From: Ooceraea biroi
Taxonomy: Eukaryota; Arthropoda; Insecta; Hymenoptera; Formicidae
DNA length: 64,000 nucleotides
NCBI RefSeq assembly: GCF_003672135.1
Contig: NC_039512.1
Span: 11,548,874 to 11,612,873 of the forward strand
Reading direction: 5' to 3'
Part shown: in pieces, positions 59,401 to 64,000 of the stretch
Position numbering within the stretch: the first letter of the stretch is position 1
How the letters are laid out: every line of letters begins with the position of its first letter
The notes under the pieces: generated by a model
What the model was told of the DNA's origin: nothing
The model's input: the letters and a program-made list of their open reading frames with translations, nothing else
Databases searched by the model: none
Made by a program: the position numbers and the translations under genes

Positions 59401-60381
59401 CATATAAGTATTTTTTAAGATTTCGTATCGATTAATAATTTTCTCGTATTTAAATAAATTCAGGGAAGAGAGATTAGGACATGTAAAGTATTTTTACACT
59501 ATGTCATAAACAACATTTTCTATAAAACATGTGAATGACATATTCACATACAATACTTTATATAAGACTCATATTCCAGTAGTATTGGATATAAAGTTGT
59601 TTATCGAATTAATTATAATTTCGAATTGAAAGCGACATGAAACGACATCCATTCATTCCGTTCTATCTTCTAATTATAAATTAATTAACGGTTGATAAAC
59701 GATTTGTTAGGCGCCCGGAAATTGACGGAACACAGATCATGAAGTGTGGCCGCATTATCGAACAATGCGATTGACAGGAAGTGCATAACAGATCATTAAA
59801 CCAGTTGTATCCGAGGCGACCGCTCGTGTCGCATAAAATACTCATTTGCCTGTTACGTAATTGCACCGATGATTATCATCGTCTGCGAGCAATACCAATA
59901 ATGATAGGCGATTCCCCCAATACGATAGCAACAACCGCTTTCAATCCTGCAAATATGTCTGATTAGAGATTCCGACGTCCAATCACACGCCGAGATCAAA
60001 AGCATTTGAATCATTATTATCCTCTGTTGTTGCTTGCTGCATTGTCGTCAATAATACAGTTATTTTCACAGTATTTAATAGTAATTTTATATTTGAAATC
60101 TTTTTTTTATTGGAAAATTTTTAATTGGGAGTTAAATAATTAGATTTTGCTTTTGTCAAAGTTACGATTTCTTCATCTTCTAAACCTGTTTTCTAACTTG
60201 TGTCGCGCTGCTTTGATTAAGAGACTAGTTATATATACGTTACACACTATATTTTGTGTGAACTTGAAATTATTGAAACTATTTGTACTTTTACTTACGA
60301 ATGACGCACAGGCCTGTCTCCGGCTTCTTCGACCATCCTGGACAACAATAGTTTTTGTACCTTGAACTGCAGACATTTGGC
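41263..60381 (-). CDS. Fibrillin (5' exon missing)
   Basis: Forty exons could be joined in one unbroken frame, 8458 coding bases, about 2818 residues (human FBN1 has 2871). Fibrillins are secreted, calcium-stabilised proteins that build extracellular microfibrils and bind TGF-beta/BMP complexes. Domain order: FUN, three EGF, hybrid 1, two cbEGF, TB1, six EGF/cbEGF, TB2, three cbEGF, hybrid 2, one cbEGF, TB3, twelve cbEGF, TB4, two, TB5, seven, TB6, five, TB7, seven, then the unique C-terminus with CFSCK, a furin-like RHRR and an asprosin-like tail. This is the vertebrate order, with one extra EGF between TB1 and TB2 and no proline-rich region. cbEGFs show D-I/V-D/N-E-C; TB domains show CCC and AWG. 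Most introns are phase 1 between domains. All use GT-AG except one GC-AG. LTBP is excluded by the domain number and the FUN domain. The signal-peptide exon was not found and may lie beyond 64 kb. Confidence 0.97.
41590..42419. mobile_element. TA-flanked element in the last fibrillin intron
   Basis: Ends CAGGGTGT at the left and ACACCCTG at the right, with TA on both sides. TIR identity beyond about 10 bases is poor. It contains a perfect 89-bp inverted repeat near the left end. The right half looks like captured single-copy sequence, ending in a splice-donor-like GTAAGT before the right end. No transposase. TATACTATTAAG occurs on both sides of the insertion. Confidence 0.65.
41598..41855. repeat. 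Perfect 89-bp inverted repeat
   Basis: 41598-41686 and 41767-41855 are exact complements, separated by 80 bases. Perfect identity indicates a recent origin or gene conversion; RNA from either strand would fold into a long perfect hairpin. Confidence 0.95.
42673..42882 (-). CDS. Fibrillin exon 39: furin-like site and start of the asprosin-like tail
   Basis: VNGNGRHRRGAKNRS contains R-H-R-R, a furin-type site at the place of human RGRKRR. A very basic stretch (IRKKRRHAKPKRHHH) follows, then VLKINLRQTRHRTRIIKLQS, similar in spacing to the first strands of asprosin. The donor is AAA/GTAATT. Confidence 0.9.
42951..43103 (-). CDS. Fibrillin exon 38: unique C-terminal domain, first part
   Basis: GHCLSTINPLSPGRYDEEIG and on to ISTEGCFSCK. 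The CxxCK pair matches CYECK of human FBN1, just before the processing site. Confidence 0.93.
43193..43297 (-). CDS. Fibrillin exon 37: last EGF module
   Basis: VSAGCFGSPCSFGCTPNG to CPTGYQRIGQ. The D-I-N-E-C start is lost (VSAGC), so calcium binding by this last module is doubtful. Confidence 0.92.
43421..43615 (-). CDS. Fibrillin exon 36: second half of a cbEGF and a whole one
   Basis: NFMGSYRCGCPDGFVQHLYY and DENECNTSPCGDSTCINT; the HxYYNQC stretch matches the human HYQWNQC turn. Confidence 0.93.
43805..43977 (-). CDS. Fibrillin exon 35: cbEGF and half of the next
   Basis: DINECIQPGICPKPGKCINT and DHNECADDSTCEHGCQ, cut in phase 0. Confidence 0.93.
44149..44388 (-). CDS. Fibrillin exon 34: two cbEGF
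   Basis: DINECELTPKPCKYNCQNTE and DLDECATGNHLCQQNCINTP, close to NQAPKPCNFIC and ATKQHNC of human FBN1. Confidence 0.94.
44466..44591 (-). CDS. Fibrillin exon 33: cbEGF
   Basis: DIDECKTIPDLCRNGLCINT to SGIQCV, a 126-base one-module exon. Confidence 0.94.
44720..44923 (-). CDS. Fibrillin exon 32: TB7
   Basis: DRRVGYCFLQTIGGRC, TKADCCCTMGAAWGPHCEIC and YNELCLDKGFSVNGQ. All eight Cys lie in one exon, unlike TB1, TB5 and TB6. Confidence 0.94.
45013..45261 (-). CDS. Fibrillin exon 31: two cbEGF
   Basis: DVDECTTPANDCRFQCKNLI and DINECAINSGLCQHGRCVNL, ahead of TB7. Confidence 0.93.
45541..45966 (-). CDS. Fibrillin exon 30: end of TB6 and three cbEGF
   Basis: EEFKRMCPEGPGRDDTGIDL completes TB6. 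Then LNECLFMPDACSGGEC, NNECLNVQNICGNGTC and DVNECLELGNQCAFRC, matching the human AFRC module in rank. Confidence 0.93.
46125..46871. mobile_element. Long-armed MITE, copy 1 (fibrillin intron between exons 29 and 30)
   Basis: Starts CAGGGTGAGGCACCTAAAAC and ends with its near complement, flanked by TA. Arms of about 260 bp are inverted copies. The centre holds two tandem units of about 105 bp (GCTAGAACTTTTTCATTTCT and on). No coding capacity. The right terminus is CAGTGTGAG, mutated from CAGGGTGAG. Confidence 0.88.
47181..47459 (-). CDS. Fibrillin exon 29: cbEGF and TB6
   Basis: DVDECVETRGICENGRCINT, then EDECYDSYRRGQC, RKHCCCTMGKAWGRYCEQCP. TB6 is interrupted before its last Cys by an intron that holds a MITE. 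Confidence 0.93.
47619..47727 (-). CDS. Fibrillin exon 28: rest of a cbEGF
   Basis: VLGLCPPPGRCQNLMGSYIC and GYELDHTRKKCV complete the module begun in exon 27. Confidence 0.92.
47852..47997 (-). CDS. Fibrillin exon 27: cbEGF and start of the next
   Basis: DINECRIMPFLCRNGRCRNT, then DIDECRE cut by a phase-0 intron. Confidence 0.92.
48123..48480 (-). CDS. Fibrillin exon 26: end of one cbEGF and two whole
   Basis: IPNPCSGNAQCINQQGYFEC, DIDECYERPGICNNGACSNL and DIDECQRNPNICNNGTCINT. Confidence 0.93.
48805..49019 (-). CDS. Fibrillin exon 25: end of TB5 and one and a part cbEGF
   Basis: HEILCGLVPGQ closes TB5. EIDECALMPTMCTHGRCMNT follows, and DENECQQ opens a module completed in exon 26. Confidence 0.92.
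49091..49249 (-). CDS. Fibrillin exon 24: TB5, first part
   Basis: KEACYLTYDAGQC, TKMLCCCSMGAAWGSLCEKC and PGERT. The final Cys of TB5 lies in the next exon, the same split as in TB1 and TB6. Confidence 0.93.
49438..49551 (-). CDS. Fibrillin exon 23: cbEGF
   Basis: DINECALHPGICGVGYCIND to GYMAMPGG, a short module whose last Cys, in KECVDMRKE, comes from the next exon. Confidence 0.9.
49827..50180 (-). CDS. Fibrillin exon 22: TB4 and a cbEGF
   Basis: RESLCFTDYEHGSGRPQC, KATCCCSIGTAWGNRCEECP and GYRPNRVTVILEDINEC, the last nearly identical to the human TB4-cbEGF linker. The integrin-binding RGD that human TB4 carries between its first two Cys is absent. Confidence 0.94.
50298..51170. mobile_element. 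Long-armed MITE, copy 2 (fibrillin intron between exons 21 and 22)
   Basis: Same family as copy 1: CAGGGTGAGGCACCTAAAAC ends, TA on both sides, arms of about 270 bp. The centre holds three rather than two units of the 105-bp tandem repeat, which accounts for most of the 126-bp size difference. Confidence 0.9.
50573..50885. repeat. Three 105-bp tandem units within MITE copy 2
   Basis: Units share GAACTTTTTCATTTYTGA, TTTACGGTATTTTCAATAGC and AATAATGATATCATCA; copy 1 has two of them at about 46399-46585. GATATCATCA gives a small palindrome in each unit. Confidence 0.8.
51333..51759 (-). CDS. Fibrillin exon 21: three and a half cbEGF up to TB4
   Basis: CVCDAGFRGDGYSC, DIDECVEDITLCENGHCLNY, DINECEMFSNLCVFGRCENI with GYKLDGSGGNC, and DVDECESPQSCQYGICINT. 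Very close to the human block in order and loop lengths. Confidence 0.94.
52164..52492 (-). CDS. Fibrillin exon 20: two and a half cbEGF
   Basis: DVDECTTQPRICGHGECYNT, DDDECRLNAYSCSEFAEC and DINECSTNNGGCDSNAHC. The last two have the longer C2-C3 loop of modules that in human FBN1 read CGKHAVC and CSQHADC, at the same rank in the block. Confidence 0.93.
52574..52740 (-). CDS. Fibrillin exon 19: end of one cbEGF and a whole one
   Basis: TGYALNLDGRSC finishes the module from exon 18; DVDECKENPRICNGGKCKNI follows. Confidence 0.92.
53010..53343 (-). CDS. Fibrillin exon 18: two and a half cbEGF
   Basis: DINECEETPGLCRGGTC, DIDECSRTSGICSNGVC and DINECAIGNGGCEDLC; the third module is cut by a phase-2 intron after CAC. 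Confidence 0.93.
53440..53565 (-). CDS. Fibrillin exon 17: cbEGF
   Basis: DIDECEIMHGVCGNGTCRNT to SDIMKICM, a 126-base one-module exon, the classic fibrillin exon size. Confidence 0.93.
53894..54235 (-). CDS. Fibrillin exon 16: TB3 with RGD, and a cbEGF
   Basis: TDTRQETCYLDYRHGQC, SLCCCSVGRAWGSDKCELC and AELCPRGDGFTERQ. The RGD triplet (54039-54047) follows the last Cys of TB3. DINECVEFPGMCLNGRCKNT starts the twelve-cbEGF block. Confidence 0.93.
54445..54750 (-). CDS. Fibrillin exon 15: hybrid 2 position and a cbEGF
   Basis: SCWTKMVDGRCEYNLPKLTL, SECCCSVGVAWGSPCEICDH and ECSKGYAKVDGKGC align with vertebrate hybrid 2, but with CCC instead of CC. Then DINECELNSGICKGGGTC and GLTLDAT. Confidence 0.92.
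54905..55085 (-). CDS. Fibrillin exon 14: second half of a cbEGF and one cbEGF
   Basis: CICPTGMRYNGQNQMC completes the module begun in exon 13. DVDECEELGPDVCFNGICIN follows, ending before hybrid 2. Confidence 0.92.
55211..55410 (-). CDS. Fibrillin exon 13: cbEGF and first half of the next
   Basis: DINECAQNPNICINGGCENL and DINECELEDSLCSGGQCRNT, then stops inside the second module at GSFQ. Its donor is GC (CAG/GCAAGC), not GT. Confidence 0.9.
55519..55734 (-). CDS. Fibrillin exon 12: TB2 with an extra Cys
   Basis: DTRRDLCYSQYRDGQC, then TKSSCCCCTVILGQPMGWGS and TCQPCPLPNTPEFDALC. It has four adjacent Cys (55640-55651) and nine in all, where TB domains have eight. Confidence 0.92.
55950..56069 (-). 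CDS. Fibrillin exon 11: cbEGF
   Basis: DIDECISSPCQNGRCINTPG to LGPDGRSCL, directly before TB2. Phase 1 at both ends. Confidence 0.93.
56334..56582 (-). CDS. Fibrillin exon 10: two cbEGF
   Basis: DINECVENPRICLNGRCENT and DMDECSTSGMCENGKCVNME; the DMDEC module matches the DMDEC module of human FBN1 in this block. Confidence 0.93.
56778..56900 (-). CDS. Fibrillin exon 9: cbEGF
   Basis: DHDECQDTGMCSNGHCINMN; His replaces the usual Ile/Val. This block has one EGF more than human FBN1. Confidence 0.92.
57104..57388 (-). CDS. Fibrillin exon 8: end of TB1 and two EGF
   Basis: DDYNRLC completes TB1. After a short linker (SQLEPFTE) come VNECVLRPDICGNGKC and DVDECQLGYCQGGVC. The proline-rich region found here in human FBN1 is missing. 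Confidence 0.92.
57731..57886 (-). CDS. Fibrillin exon 7: TB1
   Basis: DGRQGLCYTAVNRNGQC, KKDCCCGKNMGRGWGDEC and FICPNVGS. The last Cys of the domain is in the next exon. Confidence 0.93.
58103..58351 (-). CDS. Fibrillin exon 6: two cbEGF
   Basis: DINECEAIPGLCEGGKCLNT and DKDECQEEGICADGRCINT; the calcium-binding pattern is kept, with Lys at the second position of the latter. Confidence 0.93.
58493..58677 (-). CDS. Fibrillin exon 5: hybrid domain 1
   Basis: TGPCYTKVKNGQC, VVCTRQLCCATVGKGWGHPC and ERCPARLDC. The CC pair in place of CCC is the mark of hybrid 1, the domain with an unpaired Cys that links fibrillin molecules in vertebrates. Confidence 0.92.
58831..58933 (-). CDS. Fibrillin exon 4: EGF3
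   Basis: PICREPCLNQGRCIGPDRCA continues to YGYTGRRCEADYR. The DYR at the exon end joins TGPCY of the next exon exactly as in fibrillins. Confidence 0.9.
59007..59141 (-). CDS. Fibrillin exon 3: EGF2
   Basis: A Gly/Ser-rich linker is followed by CRVHCMNGNCVDGRCQCRSG, a non-calcium EGF. The linker is longer than in vertebrate fibrillin. Confidence 0.88.
59254..59361 (-). CDS. Fibrillin exon 2: EGF1
   Basis: PICTRRCGSLGRCIRPNVCL is a non-calcium EGF module typical of the fibrillin N-terminus; the second half (CEGGVVASSC) is short, as in vertebrates. Confidence 0.88.
60299..60381 (-). CDS. Fibrillin exon 1 (visible): FUN domain
   Basis: Encodes PNVCSSRYKNYCCPGWSKKP and CVI, matching the fibrillin unique N-terminal motif. 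It begins in phase 2 after a CTAG acceptor, so at least one further exon with the signal peptide lies upstream. Confidence 0.9.
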
Positions 60382-63300
60382 CTAGAAACATATTTAACAT
60401 GCATGTCAGTTTTATAAAATTATTTTCATATAACTTCGTATAGATTTGCAAGTTGATTTAACTTTATCAATTAAAAGATATATTATTAATAAAATATTAG
60501 TGTAAAAATGAAAAACAATCTTTAAAAAAAACGGTACGTACATAAAGCTTCAAATACAAATTTATGATAAGATATAAGTCAAAATAATTTTTAACAAAAA
60601 TGAGAGACATACTATTCACTACAATGATTTATGTTAATATTATTATTAATATCCTACGATATTATAAATATAATTTAATAAATTCTCTATTAGTCGGTTT
60701 ATATAAAAATCCATTTTACAAGAACTTTTACATCTTCATATTCATATTTTATACACATAAATTCATAAAACTTATAAATAAACTCCAAGCAGTTTCTTCA
60801 TTAACTCCCACGATAGAATAAATTAGTCACGTATCTCTTCTTCATGCAGCGCCCGATTGAAGAGGCAGCAGAGGCGGAAACGCGGCGTTTCCGCGGCACG
60901 CGCAAGAAGAGAGAAGAGCCAACAAGGCAAAAAGGAAAAAGAGGAAAAAGGGAAGAATGGGACGAGAGCGGAGTACCACCTCCGGACAAGGCGGCCATTC
61001 ACTTTCTGGCGCCTGGTAATTAACGTCAGCTGCTTACGAGGCCGACTCTAAACGCCGCCACTTGTGGGTGCCCCCGGCGCCGCGATTACGAACGTCGTCG
61101 GGTTCCCTCTTACGTCAGGGCACCTTTTTATCGCACCGCGACAGAACACGATCGTTATCTGGCACGGTTCACGCGAAGAGCTTTGCTCGAGAGCTTTGAA
61201 CCCCGCGAGATCCCCGTGCGAACTTTACGACCCCCTTCGCGAAGGGTTCTCGGATTTTGCGCTTCCGCCACAGAAAGCCTCGGGATTCCGAGATGATACC
61301 AAGACGGGCCCTCCGCGAGATTCCATGCGATCTCTGCGATTTTTACGAAGGGAAGTTCTTTTTCGCGCGAAGACCTTCGCATTCTCTCGCGCGCCCTTTA
61401 GGCGTAGCAGGACCGAGGGAGAAAGCGCGACGTGACTCGCGGCTTCGCGGAGTTCCCCGTTTTTTACTGGGGTGCGAGGGAGATTAATGTCCTCCGCGTG
61501 TCCGACACGCTCCCTCACCCTCTTCTCTCTTTCTCTCTTTCTCTTCGCATCACTCCCTTTGCTTAGTTTGCCTCGTGACTTCTGACGTACGCGTTTCACG
61601 CCTGCTGCATATTAACTCGCGCCGCACCACGGGGGCATTACACGGCGAGAGAGAGAAAGCGAGAGAGAGAGAGAAAGGAAAAGGGAGAAACATGGTGTTT
61701 GTAAGGCGATATATTAAATGCGTGTGCATACACAGAGTGAGTGCGTGATGAAGCAATCTCGGCGTTCAAACACCGGCTTACTAAACTGCTGCGGGATATG
61801 TACCTGACGAGTGTTTACACGTGATTACACCGCTGAACAGCATCGCTCACGCTCTCCCCCGGCTCCAGAAACAGTTATTTAAATAATTCGGCGTTATACA
61901 AACAAGCCCAGCTTCCTCTCTCCAAACTCTTTCGGAAATAAATCCTTGCTTCCTCGCGTTCTCCTCGCGCTCTTCCCATCCCAGCTCTGAAACGCCCTAT
62001 ATTTTATCATCATTGTGTTTCTCCGATGACGATAACATCTCTGGGGCCGAAACGCCGGTTTTTGGCAAACGCCCGAGATCGGCGCTGTTTTATTTTCGTG
62101 TTCGCCGTTAATTGGAAAATTATAGCGAGGGCCGCGTGCGAATGGTAATAACAATAATAGCAATAATCGACGGGAAAATTACGAGGAGACGGGGGTCGAT
62201 CATCATCTCGCGGCCGCGAAAGCCTCAATCCAATCTGTATGCAGATGACCGTTTCTTTGGAGAACGTTAACACCGCCGAAACTTGTATCGCGGCCGCGAT
62301 CGCGCACGATCGTGTGGCGTGCCGTTAACTTGCCCTGGCAGGGTGTAATTTTAACACCCGCCCGTAATGATAGTGCGCCCTAACGAGTCCTGAAATCAAT
62401 GCGCGCCGTGTTCATCGATATCTTTATTCAGAGATCTTTCCGCATTCGCGTCGATTCTTGTAGTCGTGGCGAAAGCCGTGTCTTTCAAGCCACGCCAGTA
62501 ATAACAGTAATTAATAAATAACGAGATCTTCTTTAATAGCAGTAATGAAAAAGGTAAATTAAAATTGTAAATTAAGTGAAATATATTTCATTAAATTTTT
62601 TTGCTTTTGTGAATATAATAAATTAAAGTATAATATCAATATTTTTAGTATTGAAATTAATTTTGTAATATAGGAGTTAATACTAGCAATTAATTAACAT
62701 CCTTGATAAATTAATGGGGCATTCTACAAACGACTGGCTTCTAGACCTAATTAATGTAACTCATAATTAATCGATTAACGGCTGCTTGTAACACATCAAT
62801 TGGAAAGTGTGTCATATAATAGCTTCGAAACGACCGTGCGAATCGCGAGCCATTAAGAATAAAAGTGATCAAAGAGCATAGTCGCTTCTCGTTGCGATAA
62901 GGGACAACAAATGAGCAAATGACGTTTTGCGCGCGAAGGATTGCCATCGCAAAAAGCACTGCCAGGCAATTGTTCGCGATCCACCCTTAAACGAGCGTTA
63001 TGTCATAAGCGCAATCGGTCACGCAATTGCGACACGCGTGCAATTGCATCTCTGATCCCCGAACAGGACTGCAAATGTCAATTAATATAGTAGTATCTTT
63101 AATCTTAGCGTTCTAACTAGGTGTTTTCTCCGAACTTTGAAACTTTCGGACATCAACATCTGAAATTTAAAAAATTTTGAGACATTGATTCTCAAAATTT
63201 TGGCATTTTCCGAACTTTGAGATACCGGTAGATTTGTTATTAAGTTTAATTAAGTTGTATCAACTAATTTATTAATAAATTCTGAAAATTTTGCAAATAT

Positions 63301-64000
63301 GAATATCTTAATTATGAACTTGATGAAATATTAATTTTGTCACATATGTTTCTCTAGAATGTCAGATCTTTACGACGTTATATCTCATTATCAAATATTA
63401 TTAAACAAGATGAGAGTTGGAGTCTTGTTGCAGTTTTGCAAGCACTGCGACTCGAGTGCAATCTTGACATGTCCTGCACAATCAGTTCTCTATGTCGACG
63501 ATTCGAAGATCTCGCTGCATTACGATCGCGCGGGGTGTAACGAGGCTGAATTACGCTTTAAATCAAAATTAGTCGGCGTGATGAGCCGGCGCAAGAACAG
63601 CTTAACGCGCGACATGTTTTCTTATCGTTACGTTGCCTGTCGGTTAGGTTTAACAACCTTCGGCCGCTGACAGCTTCATTACTTCGACATAGTTTCCTGT
63701 ACACTCCTAACAAAATCTTCCTAGACATTAATTCCTTTTAACGCCGACACGAACATTTCTTCTGAGTGGACAGCGAAACATCTACACTTTATATTCACAT
63801 ATAAGAAAATTATAAATAAATGGCAAACATTACAATGTTGTATCTAAATTAAATTTTGTTATAAGAAATTTTGTCGTCTATCTGTTATTAATTTTAAGAT
63901 TTAAAACACGAGTTTCTCTTTAACGTAGCGATGGAAGATTTGCCCTGAACGAGGGGCGTCTTGTCGTACATTCGCTCCGAAGGTTGCAATGGCGGTTGTA
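60382..64000. other. Upstream of the first visible fibrillin exon, no gene recognised
   Basis: Should contain part of the fibrillin first intron and perhaps its signal-peptide exon on the minus strand, but no open frame here has a signal peptide followed by a donor in the needed phase. CpG-rich DNA at 60.85-61.7 and 61.9-62.4 kb might be a promoter region. A GA-rich repeat lies at 61645-61685. Confidence 0.5.
61645..61685. repeat. (GA)n-rich tract
   Basis: GAGA runs broken by AAAGC and AAAGG. Confidence 0.9.

Noticed and set aside
1..64000. CRISPR arrays, bacterial operons, phage or integrated virus
   Set aside because: No spaced direct-repeat array, no ribosome-binding-site-led gene strings and no viral domain were seen; split genes and TA-inserting elements show eukaryotic nuclear DNA.

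Overview
The window is insect nuclear DNA, most likely from a hymenopteran and probably an ant. I base this on many small introns, CpG-rich intergenic DNA mixed with AT-rich stretches, several mariner-type elements inserted at TA, and a fibrillin gene of vertebrate-like design. The species call is inference; no marker names a species.

Layout. 1-7.8 kb holds a decayed mariner-like transposon with very long arms (1276-3282), an unrecognised coding-like segment with an inverted partial copy (about 5.0-6.0 kb), and an internally deleted second mariner-like copy (7252-7779). 7.8-28.1 kb is a 20-kb stretch with no gene I can support; it holds simple repeats, a large inverted repeat (15694-16984) and a cluster of GACAATGG-type octamers. 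At 28121-29079 lies a non-autonomous mariner-like element whose interior is an inverted duplication of a fragment of the cap-hypermethylase gene TGS1. Next comes a one-exon gene on the minus strand for a divergent HMG-box protein (29252-29950) and a 139-bp PIF/Harbinger-type MITE. 30.2-37.4 kb holds only simple repeats.

Two multi-exon genes converge. A seven-exon galactose mutarotase-like gene (plus strand, 37398-40018) encodes a 401-residue protein in which all three catalytic residues of the family appear to be replaced. A fibrillin gene (minus strand, 41263-60381) could be followed through 40 exons in one unbroken frame, giving about 2818 residues. Only the 5' exon(s) with the signal peptide are missing. 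From TB3 to the C-terminus its order of EGF and TB domains matches vertebrate fibrillin, and it ends in a furin-like site and an asprosin-like tail.

Three further TA-flanked elements sit in fibrillin introns: an 830-bp one in the last intron with a perfect 89-bp inverted repeat, and two related long-armed MITEs (46125-46871 and 50298-51170) that differ in the number of internal tandem units. The genes do not form a pathway. Fibrillin is an extracellular-matrix protein, the mutarotase-like protein is probably cytosolic, and the HMG protein is probably nuclear. The most unusual items are the TGS1-hairpin mariner, the catalytically degraded mutarotase, and the conserved fibrillin architecture with an asprosin-like tail.
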